From Candidatus Brocadiaceae bacterium S225 (GTDB lineage: Bacteria > Planctomycetota > Brocadiia > Brocadiales > Scalinduaceae), in the NCBI GenBank assembly GCA_007859995.1, contig SMSL01000011.1:1-64000 (forward strand): a stretch of DNA of 64,000 bases, written 5' to 3'. Shown piece after piece: positions 32,207-42,044 of this stretch. Within the stretch, counting starts at the first letter, position 1. Each line of letters begins with the position of its first letter. The position numbers and the translations under genes are program-made. The notes below the pieces were generated by a model. It was not told where the DNA came from, searched no databases, and was given only the letters and a program-made list of their open reading frames with translations.

Positions 32207-33796
32207 ATGGAGAAATTAGAGAAGTTTAAGAATCTGGGATTATCTGATAGTACTTTAAAGGCGCTGAAGACGAAGGGTTTTGAGGAACCTACTCCTATTC
32301 AGGAAAAAGCTATTCCCATTCTGCTTAAGGGAAAGTGTGATTTGATTGGTCAGGCACAAACCGGTACAGGTAAAACCGCGGCATTCGGGCTTCCCATTAT
32401 TGAACAGATAAAAGAAAAAACAAAACATATCCAGGTCCTTATTCTTGCGCCAACCAGGGAGTTGGCAATTCAAATTTCAGAAGAATTAAACTCTTTAAAA
32501 GGGGATAAGAAATTACATATAGTACCAATATATGGGGGACAATCTATAGAGTTGCAGTTGAGAAGCTTGAGGAAAAGTGTAGATATTGTAGTGGGAACTC
32601 CAGGGCGTATAATAGATCATATTAAAAGAAAGAGTATGAATCTAAAGGAAATATCACATCTGGTACTGGATGAAGCAGATGAAATGTTGAACATGGGTTT
32701 CCTTGAAGATGTAGAAATAATTATGAAATCTACAAATCAAGAAAAAAGGACTATGCTCTTTTCAGCTACAATGCCTAATGAAATATTGCGTATAGCCAAA
32801 AAGTATATGAAGGATTATGAAGTTGTCGCAATTAAAAAGGAACAGTTAACTGCTAACCTGACAGACCAGATATATTTTGAAGTATCCACTGCTGATAAAT
32901 TTGATGCGTTATGCCGGATTATAGATATCGAGCACAACTTCTATGGCTTGATATTTTGCAGGACTAAGATTGATGTTGATAAAATAGGCAAGCGTCTTAT
33001 TGATAGGGGGTATGATGCGGATTCGCTGCATGGCGATATATCGCAATCTCAGAGAGAGTCAATCCTGAATAAATTTAAAGGAAAAAGGACCAATATCCTT
33101 GTCGCCACAGACGTTGCCGCAAGAGGCATTGATATCATGGATCTGACACACGTAATTAATTTTGCCTTACCACAGGACCCGGAATATTATGTCCACAGAA
33201 TCGGAAGAACCGGAAGAGCTGGTAAAGAAGGCACCGCCATTACATTTGTCACACCGGAAGAATACAGGAAACTTTTATTTATACAAAAAATAACTAAGGC
33301 AAAGATTAGAAAAGAAAAAATACCTAAAGTTCAAGATATCATAGATTCAAAGAAAAACCGGATTAAGTCACAACTTGATGATATTATTAAGGATGAGAAC
33401 TATAGCGAATACATTACTATGGCTCAGGATCTTCTGGCAGAACAGAAACCTGAACATATTATTGCGGCTCTTCTAAAGCAGTCATATAAGGATGTATTGA
33501 GCGGGAAAAGTTACAGTGAGATCAAAGAAATATCTGTTGATAAAACCGGAACGGCGAGGCTGTTTGTTGCACTTGGCAAATCTGACTCGATAACACGCAG
33601 TAAAATAATAAAATTGATAAAACAGAAAGCCAATATAGCAGAAAGCAAAATAGACGACGTTAAAATATTTGACGACTTTTCCTTTATAACTGTTCCTTTT
33701 GAAGATGCGGAAATAATATTACACGTTTTCAAGAAAGAAGGGAAAGGGAAAAGACCGATCGTAGTACGAGCTAAAAAGAAGAAGTCAAAAAAATAA
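32207..33796 (+). CDS. deaD: DEAD-box RNA helicase (DeaD/CsdA type)
   Basis: An ATP-dependent RNA helicase involved in ribosome assembly and mRNA decay, often cold-induced. All motifs are present in the 529-residue protein: Q motif (FEEPTPIQEKAIP), I (AQTGTGKT), Ia (APTRELA), II (DEAD), III (SAT), V (ATDVAARGID) and VI (HRIGRTGRAG). The C-terminal 80 residues match the DbpA-type RNA-binding domain (TARLFVALGKSDSI onward), ending in a lysine-rich tail. ACGGAG lies 9 bases ahead of the ATG. It is a separate transcription unit. Confidence 0.95.
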   Translation: MEKLEKFKNLGLSDSTLKALKTKGFEEPTPIQEKAIPILLKGKCDLIGQAQTGTGKTAAFGLPIIEQIKEKTKHIQVLILAPTRELAIQISEELNSLKGDKKLHIVPIYGGQSIELQLRSLRKSVDIVVGTPGRIIDHIKRKSMNLKEISHLVLDEADEMLNMGFLEDVEIIMKSTNQEKRTMLFSATMPNEILRIAKKYMKDYEVVAIKKEQLTANLTDQIYFEVSTADKFDALCRIIDIEHNFYGLIFCRTKIDVDKIGKRLIDRGYDADSLHGDISQSQRESILNKFKGKRTNILVATDVAARGIDIMDLTHVINFALPQDPEYYVHRIGRTGRAGKEGTAITFVTPEEYRKLLFIQKITKAKIRKEKIPKVQDIIDSKKNRIKSQLDDIIKDENYSEYITMAQDLLAEQKPEHIIAALLKQSYKDVLSGKSYSEIKEISVDKTGTARLFVALGKSDSITRSKIIKLIKQKANIAESKIDDVKIFDDFSFITVPFEDAEIILHVFKKEGKGKRPIVVRAKKKKSKK

Positions 33797-33846
33797 CGTC
33801 CTGTATTTTCTTCATAATAATAATATGGAATGGAGTATTAGGTAGA

Positions 33847-34527
33847 ATGGTAAAAAATAAAATGCCATTGGTGATGCTTAAAACCTTGCTTTTCCTGGTC
33901 CTTTTTCTGCCTCTGTTTTCCTCTTATATTTCAGCGCAGACGAGGGATCCTGGAGAGCTTTTCCCCCCTGACAAAATATTCCTACTTGAGGAACCCAGAG
34001 ATTGGCAGAACACAGAAGAAATTATGGACAGACTACACCTGGGAGCTGGTGACATAGTTGCTGATATAGGAGCTGGTTCCGGCTATTTCACGGTGCCATT
34101 AGCATCGAGGGTAGGGGATAAAGGCCTGGTTTTTGCAGAAGACATTCAAATAGAAATGGTTAACTACATCTCCAAAAAAGTGGAAGCGTTGGAGTTGAAG
34201 AATGTCAGAGTAATTTTTGGGAAACCGGAAGACCCTTCACTTCTGGATAATTTTTTTGATCTTGTCTTCCTCGCAAATACATATCACGAGTTGGAAACCC
34301 CCTTCCTGATGTTAGAAAATATAAAGAAGGATCTGCGATATTCCGGCAGACTGGCCATCATTGATTGGGATCCGGCAAAGCAATCTCCCTTTGGTCCTCC
34401 GATAGAAGAAAAAGTCCCGGAAAATACCGTAATAAATGAGTTAGAGAGGGCGGGGTTTGAATTAATAGAGAAACACAATTTTATGCCATATCACTATTTT
34501 TTAGTATTCAGAAAAAAGAGTTACTAA
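33847..34527 (+). CDS. Exported SAM-dependent methyltransferase-like protein
   Basis: A 226-residue protein with an N-terminal signal peptide (LKTLLFLVLFLPLFSSYISAQ) followed by a complete class I methyltransferase fold: motif I VADIGAGSGYFTVPLA (near residue 71-86), then AEDIQIEMVNY, and FFDLVFLANTYHELE. It ends MPYHYFLVFRK. The UbiE/COQ5-like core is usually cytoplasmic, so the signal peptide is odd; similar exported methyltransferase-like proteins are known from planctomycetes and other phyla with no known substrate. It might act on cell-envelope lipids or be a moonlighting binding protein. An internal ATG after the first five codons is an alternative start. Confidence 0.8.
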   Translation: MVKNKMPLVMLKTLLFLVLFLPLFSSYISAQTRDPGELFPPDKIFLLEEPRDWQNTEEIMDRLHLGAGDIVADIGAGSGYFTVPLASRVGDKGLVFAEDIQIEMVNYISKKVEALELKNVRVIFGKPEDPSLLDNFFDLVFLANTYHELETPFLMLENIKKDLRYSGRLAIIDWDPAKQSPFGPPIEEKVPENTVINELERAGFELIEKHNFMPYHYFLVFRKKSY

Positions 34528-34613
34528 CAGAGTGATCCCGGATATTATATTAATTACATCCTGATTTTCAATTAACATTAAATTTACTTATAGATAAAAA
34601 GGGGTATATCATC

Positions 34614-36041
34614 ATGAAAATTAAATTGCTTATATTGTTTTTTGTAATAGCGTTGTTTCCCTCCATAGTAAATGCAGAGAACGGCGAGGTGTCTAAGAGT
34701 ACAGTTGATGACCAGATAGGTGTGGAAGTTACCGTATACAATAACAACATTGGACTCATCAAAGATACTCGCAAGATAATGCTTCATTCCGGTGAAGGTG
34801 AGTTAAGGTTCATGGGTGTCGCATCCCAGATAATGCCCGTTACCGTCCATGTAAAATCATTGAACTATCCGAAGGGTTTTTCTATTGTTGAACAGAATTA
34901 CGAGTATGACTTGATAAATGCTGATAAGCTCCTGGATAAGTATGTTGGCAAAAACATCAAGATTATTGTCTGGAACGAATATCAAGACAGAAAGGAAACG
35001 GTAGATGCAGTCTTACTGAGCAATAACAACGGCCAAATTTATAAAATAGATAATGAAATCTTTGTCGGCCATCCCGGCATCAAAGTGCTATCGGAGATAC
35101 CTGAAGATCTCATCGCAATGCCTACACTGACATGGCTCTATGAGAACAAGACGGTAGAAGAACACAATCTTGAAGTCTCTTATCTCACTAACAGTATAAG
35201 CTGGAAAGCTGACTATGTGGTTGTATTAAATAAAGAAGATACATCCACTAATATATCCGGATGGGTTACATTGGATAACAAAAGTGGCGCTACATATAGA
35301 AACACCAGTTTAAAATTGATTGCCGGCGATGTTAACAGAGTGACAGAAGCATATAGAAACAAAGCAGTTATGATGGATTATAATATGGAAAGTGCCCGTG
35401 CAGCTCCGCAGTTTAAGGAAAAACCATTCTTCGAATACCACATATACGATTTACAGAGAAAAACAACCATCAAGGACAAACAGACGAAACAGGTTAGTTT
35501 GCTGGAAGCCGTAGGAACTAAAATACAGAAGGAGTTTATCGTAGAAGGCTCACAGGGTATTTTCACAAGACAATACAGGAGTAACAACCCGAAACAGTCG
35601 GTAAATGTTTATATCAAATTTATGAACACTGAAGATAATAATCTTGGGATTCCAATCCCGGAAGGTGTTATGCGGTTGTATAAAACGGACGATGAGGGAA
35701 GTTTGCTTTTTATAGGTGAAGACAGAGTTGAGCATACACCTGTAGATGAAGAGATCAGTCTGAAAATAGGCGAAGCATTTGACATTGTAGCAGAAAGAGT
35801 ACAAACAGATTATATATTGAAAACGTCAAGACTCCATGAATCAGAATGGGAAATAACCCTGAAAAATCACAAAAAAGAGGATGTAGTAGTTAGTATCATA
35901 GAACCGCTAACAGGAAACTGGTCGGTGACAGACAGCAGTCATCCATATACAAAAAAAGATGCTTATACTATTAAGTTTGATGTTGATGTACATAAAGGCG
36001 ATGAGGTCAAGGTGAAATATAGATTACGGGTTGGCTTGTAA
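34614..36041 (+). CDS. Exported DUF4139 domain protein
   Basis: A 475-residue protein with a signal peptide (KIKLLILFFVIALFPSIVNAE). The C-terminal part matches DUF4139: VSYLTNSISWKADYVVVLNKEDTSTNISGWVTLDNKSGATYRNTSLKLIAGDVNR (about 195-245), then the beta-rich end with VTDSSHPYTKKDAYTIKFDVDVHKGDEVKVKYR. It is probably periplasmic or on the cell surface; the function is unknown. A GGGG-rich leader (AAAAAGGGGTATATCATC) lies upstream. It stands alone. Confidence 0.82.
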   Translation: MKIKLLILFFVIALFPSIVNAENGEVSKSTVDDQIGVEVTVYNNNIGLIKDTRKIMLHSGEGELRFMGVASQIMPVTVHVKSLNYPKGFSIVEQNYEYDLINADKLLDKYVGKNIKIIVWNEYQDRKETVDAVLLSNNNGQIYKIDNEIFVGHPGIKVLSEIPEDLIAMPTLTWLYENKTVEEHNLEVSYLTNSISWKADYVVVLNKEDTSTNISGWVTLDNKSGATYRNTSLKLIAGDVNRVTEAYRNKAVMMDYNMESARAAPQFKEKPFFEYHIYDLQRKTTIKDKQTKQVSLLEAVGTKIQKEFIVEGSQGIFTRQYRSNNPKQSVNVYIKFMNTEDNNLGIPIPEGVMRLYKTDDEGSLLFIGEDRVEHTPVDEEISLKIGEAFDIVAERVQTDYILKTSRLHESEWEITLKNHKKEDVVVSIIEPLTGNWSVTDSSHPYTKKDAYTIKFDVDVHKGDEVKVKYRLRVGL

Positions 36042-36172
36042 TATTGAATTAATTCTCCACCCATTTCTAACGTCCGATAAGATATCTTATGTTATGTTCA
36101 AAGTTTGCTTAGTTTTCAATAAGTACCCTGCCGCCGCTCTATGTCATTTATTTATAGTATGTTAGCCATAAT

Positions 36173-36829
36173 ATGAACAAAAAAGAACCTCTATTGCGTA
36201 TTAATGAGATATTTGTGAGTATACAGGGTGAGTCTTCATATGCCGGTATCCCCTGTATTTTCGTGAGGCTGACAGGATGTAATCTGAGATGCTCGTACTG
36301 TGATACAGTATATGCCTATAACGAAGGATCATTAATGTCGTTAGACGAGATATTACAGAGAGTAAATGGATATGAGTCCGGAAATGTCTGTATCACAGGA
36401 GGAGAGCCTCTACTACAAGAAAACATCAGCAAACTGATAAATCTATTGAAAAAGAATCATTACAATGTATATATAGAAACAAACGGAAGCATGAACATTG
36501 ATGTATTACCAAAAGGCATCGTGAGGATTGTTGATATCAAGTGCCCTGGAAGCGGCATGGAACAGGAGATGGACTGGCAAAATATCAAGAGACTTAAGAA
36601 CAAAGATGAGGTAAAATTCATAATATCATCTAAAGAAGATTATGAATGGGCAAAGGGTATTACAATGAAATACAAAATAAGAGACACGGCAACGGTATTA
36701 TTCGGATTGGTACATGAAAAGCTTAAATCAAAAACCCTTGCCGGATGGATACTGAAAGATGGATTAGATGTACGCCTTCAGCTTCAATTACACAAAATAA
36801 TCTGGCAGGATAAAGCTAGAGGTGTATAA
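36173..36829 (+). CDS. queE: 7-carboxy-7-deazaguanine synthase
   Basis: A radical SAM enzyme that contracts carboxytetrahydropterin to 7-carboxy-7-deazaguanine in queuosine biosynthesis. The 218-residue protein has the N-terminal EIFVSIQGESSYAGIPCIFVRLTGC block, the cluster motif CNLRCSYCD (Cx3Cx2C) and the SAM-binding GGEP in VCITGGEPLL. Length is normal. queC follows 52 bases later, so the pair forms a queuosine operon. Confidence 0.95.
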   Translation: MNKKEPLLRINEIFVSIQGESSYAGIPCIFVRLTGCNLRCSYCDTVYAYNEGSLMSLDEILQRVNGYESGNVCITGGEPLLQENISKLINLLKKNHYNVYIETNGSMNIDVLPKGIVRIVDIKCPGSGMEQEMDWQNIKRLKNKDEVKFIISSKEDYEWAKGITMKYKIRDTATVLFGLVHEKLKSKTLAGWILKDGLDVRLQLQLHKIIWQDKARGV

Positions 36830-36881
36830 TGCTGTTACCGAGATATACGATGAAAGGTAAAGAGGTATTAAAGTAATAGAT

Positions 36882-37556
36882 ATGATAGATAAAAATCTTG
36901 CCGTAGTCCTTTTGAGCGGAGGGCTAGATAGTTGCGTAACCATGGCGATTGCCAGGGAGAAACACAACGTCGCCCTGCTCCATGTGGGTTATGCTCAACG
37001 AACACAAACAAGAGAGTATAACTGCTTCCGATCTATCGCAAGGTACTACAAAGTACCCGAAACAAGAACTCTTGCACTTGAACTGGATTTTTTAAGAAAA
37101 ATCGGAGGTTCCAGTCTTACTGATCTTAACATCCCTGTAGACAAAGGGAATACAAGCAGAGACATCCCCACTTCGTATGTACCTTTCAGAAACACCCATC
37201 TGCTATCAATAGCCGTCTCCTGGGCCGAAGTTATCAAGGCAGAAAGCATATATATAGGTGCCGTCCAGCAGGACAGCCCGGATTATCCTGATTGCAGGGC
37301 AGAGTACTATGAAGCCTTTAACAGGCTTGTGGAGGTGGGTACAAAACCATCAACAAACATAAAAGTGATTACCCCCCTGCTCAATATGAGTAAATCAGAG
37401 ATAGTCAAAAAAGGTATTGAACTTGCCGCCCCCCTTCAGCTTACCTGGTCATGCTACGAGCGAAATGACAAATCCTGCGGTTACTGCCAAAGCTGCAGAA
37501 TCCGCCTGAAGGCTTTTGAAGAAGCGGGATTTAAAGACAAAATCCATTATGTTTAA
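36882..37556 (+). CDS. queC: 7-cyano-7-deazaguanine synthase
   Basis: QueC converts 7-carboxy-7-deazaguanine to preQ0 with ATP and ammonia. The 224-residue protein carries the PP-loop SGGLDS near residue 12-17, YVPFRNTHLLSIA, VQQDSPDYPDC, and the C-terminal zinc site with four cysteines in CYERNDKSCGYCQSC. No queuosine or preQ1 riboswitch was recognised upstream of queE. Confidence 0.95.
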   Translation: MIDKNLAVVLLSGGLDSCVTMAIAREKHNVALLHVGYAQRTQTREYNCFRSIARYYKVPETRTLALELDFLRKIGGSSLTDLNIPVDKGNTSRDIPTSYVPFRNTHLLSIAVSWAEVIKAESIYIGAVQQDSPDYPDCRAEYYEAFNRLVEVGTKPSTNIKVITPLLNMSKSEIVKKGIELAAPLQLTWSCYERNDKSCGYCQSCRIRLKAFEEAGFKDKIHYV

Positions 37557-37611
37557 ACGGAAATCTAATATGCATTCCCAGATTCCGACGAAGTTGCAGC
37601 CTGACGTTATT

Positions 37612-38325
37612 TTACTTAAACGGTTCTAAAATCTCTACGTCTTCAGGCAAATCCAGAACGAATATTTCATCAGGTATATCCGGGTTAATTTGAATATTGA
37701 ATAACTCGATAGTGTTTATAATCTCTCCATCACTCTCAAACATCTGATATTGGACCGGTAACCAGAGTCCCTCCCTGACCCACAGCAATATCCGGTCATA
37801 TTCGGAATCAAAAGTATTCTTTGGGATGAGTTCAATGTGGTACAATGCTTCCTCTTCTGTCGCAATATCATCCAGAAGGGTAATATTATAGTTCGCCCTT
37901 ACTTTTTCAGTCGTATATTCATATCCTAATGCAAAAATATCCATCCCCTGCGGTGAATCCTTATCATTACCTGTTTTATACTTTTCCACCTGTTTCTCTT
38001 TCAGATGATATATCCAGATATATGTACCGTCGATGATGTTAATTTCGTTTCGCGGGGGGAAAAAGTTCAGATTTAATTTTTTAGGTTTTTTGTATTGTAA
38101 GTAACCGAGAGAAATTTCTTCTGAGTCAAGCAGAGAAATAACTCTTGAATATTTAATGTCCGCGTCCATCGTCTTAAGCCGTGAATTAGCATCTTCCACC
38201 TTCTCTAATATTTCATCAAGGCTATAGCTGATATGACCATCTGAGCCATATGAGTTGTATTGGCTGAATGTGATAAAACTAAAAACGACATAAATTATGA
38301 AATAAAATATTTTATTATTAAACAT
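37612..38325 (-). CDS. LolA-like exported lipoprotein-carrier protein
   Basis: A 237-residue protein with an N-terminal hydrophobic export signal (IFYFIIYVVFSFITFSQY) and a LolA/LolB-like body: SRLKTMDADIKYSRV, KKPKKLNLNFFPPRNEINIIDGTYIWIYHLKEKQVEKY. No lipobox cysteine is present, which favours a soluble periplasmic carrier. Its role is probably lipoprotein or lipid transfer to the outer membrane. It converges with queC, with 55 bases between stop codons and no obvious terminator. A second LolA-like protein with a lipobox is at 50829. Confidence 0.75.
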   Translation of the reverse strand: MFNNKIFYFIIYVVFSFITFSQYNSYGSDGHISYSLDEILEKVEDANSRLKTMDADIKYSRVISLLDSEEISLGYLQYKKPKKLNLNFFPPRNEINIIDGTYIWIYHLKEKQVEKYKTGNDKDSPQGMDIFALGYEYTTEKVRANYNITLLDDIATEEEALYHIELIPKNTFDSEYDRILLWVREGLWLPVQYQMFESDGEIINTIELFNIQINPDIPDEIFVLDLPEDVEILEPFK

Positions 38326-38571
38326 ATTCGGATTCTAACATCAGTAATGGATTTTTCAAGGAATAAGTGAGAAAGAGCTTTCATCATAAAGAGTACCGGA
38401 CTGTAAAGATTGAATAATAATTAATCTCCACCCCCTGCCTTTATAAGTTGACAGTAAAATATTCAACTGATACGATAACCGGCAGATTAAATTGAGTATG
38501 CGCCCTGTTACCATCTCTGAGCTTGAAGTGTCTAAAGTGAAGAAATAAGAGATTTATTTCTTGCTGCAACT

Positions 38572-39825
38572 ATGTACATCTTAAAATCAAAATATTTATT
38601 AAAAGATCCGGATAACGTGATTGATAATGGAGCTGTAATAATTGATGATGGTGGAATGGTACAGTTTGCCGGACAATTCAAAGATATTGATGACTTTGAC
38701 TCGTACCGGACAATTGATCTTGGAAACACCGCAATAGTACCGGGGTTTGTAAATGCACATACCCATCTTGAACTGACGCATCTACACAAATGTATTAACA
38801 GCAATGGAAATTTTACAAGCTGGATAAGACAATTAGTTGATAAAAAGAATGACTGGGCAGAAAGTGAATATGCACTTTCCGTTCGAGAGGGAATCAAGAG
38901 CAGCCTTAAATCCGGGACAACGACTGTTATTGATATTACCAGAAACGGTATTGCATTGAACGAGTTGTTAACAAGTAAAATCAGAAAATCACTTTTTTTT
39001 GAAATTATAAATTTCAACCCTGATACGGCGGAAGATACTATAAATGATTTTAAAGAACAGCTTACTGACATAAAGGCCGATGGCCTTCTATCAATCGGCA
39101 TATTTCCACACGCACCTTATACTGTCTCAGAGAGACTTTACAGAGAGTGCAAGGGGATTTCAGAAGAATTTGACATTGAAATAGCAACACACATAGCTGA
39201 AACTAAAGACGAAGTTGAATTCCTGACAAGAGGAACGGGGCATTTTGTATCTTTGCTGAATGATTTCAATATGTTGGGAAACTGGAAACATCCCGGACTG
39301 AGTCCAATTAATTATCTGAAAAATATTGGATTTTTAGAAAATGGGTGTATACTTATTCACTGTAATTACATTACAGAAGCGGAAATCGATCTTATAGAAA
39401 CAACTAAATCTAATGTTGTTTTCTGCCCCAGGAGCCATGAGTATTTCCTGCATGGCGAACATCCGTTTTTTATTTTGAAAGATCGCGATATAAATATAGC
39501 GCTGGGAACTGACAGCCTTGCCAGTAATGACACACTCAGTATATTAGATGAAATGAAATTCATCAGAAAACATTACCATGATTTGAAGCCGGAGGATATT
39601 TTTTATATGGGTACTATTGCGGGAGCAGTCGCTTTAAAGATGGATGATCGAATTGGAAGGCTATATCCGGGATACTATGCTGATATTGCGGTAATCGAAT
39701 TTGAAAGCAGAGACATGAGTAATGTATATGATGGAATTTTCTCTTCGAATTCTGAGTGCATATTGACAACAGTCTCGGGAAAAATCTGCCACGATAAAAA
39801 CAGATTAGCATCCTCCGGTCACTAA
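38572..39825 (+). CDS. Amidohydrolase, possible aminodeoxyfutalosine deaminase
   Basis: A 417-residue metal-dependent deaminase of the SsnA/TrzN/Mtn family. The metal ligands are seen in NAHTHLELTH (about residues 60-69), in HIAETKDEVEFL, in HCNYI and in GTDSLASND. This subgroup includes aminodeoxyfutalosine deaminase (MqnX), S-adenosylhomocysteine deaminase and guanine deaminase. The presence of mqnE 5 kb away and the likely futalosine pathway make MqnX a good candidate, but the substrate cannot be decided from sequence. No neighbour forms an obvious operon with it. Confidence 0.8.
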   Translation: MYILKSKYLLKDPDNVIDNGAVIIDDGGMVQFAGQFKDIDDFDSYRTIDLGNTAIVPGFVNAHTHLELTHLHKCINSNGNFTSWIRQLVDKKNDWAESEYALSVREGIKSSLKSGTTTVIDITRNGIALNELLTSKIRKSLFFEIINFNPDTAEDTINDFKEQLTDIKADGLLSIGIFPHAPYTVSERLYRECKGISEEFDIEIATHIAETKDEVEFLTRGTGHFVSLLNDFNMLGNWKHPGLSPINYLKNIGFLENGCILIHCNYITEAEIDLIETTKSNVVFCPRSHEYFLHGEHPFFILKDRDINIALGTDSLASNDTLSILDEMKFIRKHYHDLKPEDIFYMGTIAGAVALKMDDRIGRLYPGYYADIAVIEFESRDMSNVYDGIFSSNSECILTTVSGKICHDKNRLASSGH

Positions 39826-39881
39826 TTTATTTCCATATAGAGCAATTTCGAATTTTCTATGTATAAGGAGACGTTTTATAA

Positions 39882-41156
39882 ATGCTGGATTTAAATATTA
39901 TTCGTAACGAAATTGAAAAGGTCAAGCGGGCAGTAATCAACAAAAACGAAAGTGCCAACCTCGATTCTTTGCTGGAACTTGACTCAAAGCGCAAGTCCTT
40001 ATTGATTGAATGCGATGACCTTAGAAACAGACGAAATATAACTTCTAAAATAATTAGTGAATTAAAATCAAAGAAGCAAGATGCATCAAATGAGATACAG
40101 GAGATGAAAGGTGTCTCTGATAATATAAAACAGTTTGAAGTTGATATAAAGACATTAACTGATGAATTGGAATCAATACTTCTAAAAATTCCAAATATTC
40201 CAGCGCCTGATGTGCCTGTCGGAAAAGATCCTACATCAAATGTCATTGTTAAAGAATGTGGAGAACGCAGGGAATTTTCTTTCACCCCCCTCCCCCATTG
40301 GGATATCGGCAAGACGTTGGATATTCTGGATTTTGAAAGGGCGGCAAAAATAACAGGTGCCGGTTTTGCACTGTATAAAGGCGCGGGAGCAAGGCTGGAA
40401 CGTGCGCTCTACAATTTCATGCTGGACCTTCATTCACAGGAACATGGATATACAGAGATATTCCCACCCTATCTTGTTAACAGATCTTCAATGACGGGTA
40501 CAGGGCAATTACCCAAACTGGAAGAAGATATGTATAGAATCCCTGAAGATGATCTGTTTCTTATACCTACTGCTGAGGTTCCGGTAACAAACATCCATTC
40601 TAATGAAATTCTGTCTGCCCAAGACCTCCCAATGTACTACACCGCCTGTACTGCCTGCTTCAGACGAGAAGCCGGCTCTCATGGTAAAGATACAAGAGGT
40701 ATGTTGCGAGTTCATCAGTTTAACAAAGTTGAATTGGTAAAGCTTGTCAGACCCGAAACATCTTATGATGAACTTGAATCTCTCTTGTCTGTATCGGAAA
40801 AAGTTCTACAGCTTTTAGGGTTGCAGCATCAGGTAGTAAAACTATGTACCGGAGATTTAAGTTTTGCGGCAGCAAAGTGCTACGATATTGAGGTATGGTC
40901 ACCAGGTGTAAACAAATTTCTGGAAGTATCGTCGTGCAGCAATTTCGAAGATTTTCAGGCAAGACGCTGCAATATTCGTTTTAGAGATGATGAAGGGAAA
41001 ACAAGGCATGTACACACTCTAAATGGTTCAGGAGTTGCGCTTCCAAGAACAATGATCGCTGTTATTGAAAACTATCAAAGAGAAGACGGAACTGTAGAGA
41101 TACCGGAAGTGCTTAGACCATATATGAACGGATTAGAACTAATTAAAAAAAAATAG
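39882..41156 (+). CDS. serS: Seryl-tRNA synthetase
   Basis: A class II tRNA synthetase of 424 residues. The first 100 residues form the tRNA-binding helical arm ([19 protein letters not shown] and so on). The catalytic domain has [16 protein letters not shown], the motif 2 loop [22 protein letters not shown], the [15 protein letters not shown] block, and motif 3 [17 protein letters not shown] lies upstream. It converges with ispF 19 bases away. Confidence 0.97.
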   Translation: MLDLNIIRNEIEKVKRAVINKNESANLDSLLELDSKRKSLLIECDDLRNRRNITSKIISELKSKKQDASNEIQEMKGVSDNIKQFEVDIKTLTDELESILLKIPNIPAPDVPVGKDPTSNVIVKECGERREFSFTPLPHWDIGKTLDILDFERAAKITGAGFALYKGAGARLERALYNFMLDLHSQEHGYTEIFPPYLVNRSSMTGTGQLPKLEEDMYRIPEDDLFLIPTAEVPVTNIHSNEILSAQDLPMYYTACTACFRREAGSHGKDTRGMLRVHQFNKVELVKLVRPETSYDELESLLSVSEKVLQLLGLQHQVVKLCTGDLSFAAAKCYDIEVWSPGVNKFLEVSSCSNFEDFQARRCNIRFRDDEGKTRHVHTLNGSGVALPRTMIAVIENYQREDGTVEIPEVLRPYMNGLELIKKK

Positions 41157-41175
41157 AGTCTACAAAAATATTGTT

Positions 41176-41652
41176 TCATTTGTGAGTTAATGTTGCTATC
41201 GCCTGGGCAGCTGCACCCTCTGACCTTCCTATAGAACCAAGCCCTTCTGTTGTTGTAGCTTTAACGTTCACCCTTTCTATATCCACCTTTAGAATCTCGG
41301 AAATACGCTGCTCCATCTCTTTTTTCTTTTTACTTATCTTTGGTTCCTGTGCGATATAGATAATATCAACATTATTTACAAACAGCCCCTTTTCATTTAC
41401 CAATTCTATTATCTTGTCCAGAAGTATCCGGCTTGATATCCCCTTCCATTTATCGTCTGTGTCTGGAAAGAGTTCGCCAATATCTCCTAATGAAGCTGCA
41501 CCTAAGATTGCGTCACCGACGGCATGTAATATAACGTCGGCATCAGAATGTCCGGATAATCCCAAAGGGTGATCGAAACAAACACCACCTAAAATCAGTT
41601 TTCTGTTTTCTACAAATCTATGGACATCATAACCTATTCCTGCATACATCAT
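41176..41652 (-). CDS. ispF: 2-C-methyl-D-erythritol 2,4-cyclodiphosphate synthase
   Basis: IspF makes the cyclic diphosphate intermediate in the non-mevalonate isoprenoid pathway. The 158-residue protein has the metal ligands in GIGYDVHRF (Asp and His), the HSDADVILHAVGDAILGAA block, and the conserved end TTTEGLGSIGRSEGAAAQAIATL. Length is typical and the protein should form a trimer. Confidence 0.96.
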   Translation of the reverse strand: MMYAGIGYDVHRFVENRKLILGGVCFDHPLGLSGHSDADVILHAVGDAILGAASLGDIGELFPDTDDKWKGISSRILLDKIIELVNEKGLFVNNVDIIYIAQEPKISKKKKEMEQRISEILKVDIERVNVKATTTEGLGSIGRSEGAAAQAIATLTHK

Positions 41653-41671
41653 AGAGAGTGAAGATTAAATC

Positions 41672-41998
41672 CTAATATCCTTCCTTTTTGAGTTGTCCAA
41701 GTCTTGTTTCTGCAATTTCCAGATATTGAGTTTCTTTACATGTTTCTAATGCCATATTGTAGTGCCGTGCGGCTTCTGCATAATTTTTCAGTTGGTTATC
41801 GTAAACCCATGCTGCCTTGAAACGTGCAGGTTTATCTGTTCTTTCATTGAGTTTGTTGGATGTGCTTAATTCGCATTCTGTACAAAACTGTTTATCATCG
41901 GTAATCTTTTCGTAGCAACGTTCGCAACTGCCAGCCCATGTAAAGCCAGATATGAACAAAATTGGAATAAACATTAAGAGAAATGAAATATATCTCAC
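41672..41998 (-). CDS. Small exported cysteine-rich/TPR-like protein
   Basis: A 108-residue protein with a signal peptide (SFLLMFIPILFISGFTWAG). It has two CxxC pairs (CERC and CTEC, residues about 24-40), like a zinc ribbon or redox site, then helices resembling one and a half TPR units (AAWVYDNQLKNYAEAARHYNMALE). Function is not recognised. It ends 19 bases before ispF starts, so the two are probably cotranscribed. Confidence 0.65.
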   Translation of the reverse strand: MRYISFLLMFIPILFISGFTWAGSCERCYEKITDDKQFCTECELSTSNKLNERTDKPARFKAAWVYDNQLKNYAEAARHYNMALETCKETQYLEIAETRLGQLKKEGY

Positions 41999-42044
41999 AT
42001 GTCACCTCTTTGATTAGTGGTTTGAGTATAATTCTAGTGGAATT

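Noticed and set aside
36042-36172. Possible preQ1 riboswitch before queE
   Set aside because: No preQ1-type short pseudoknot could be recognised by eye; queE/queC are often unregulated by one outside Firmicutes and Proteobacteria.
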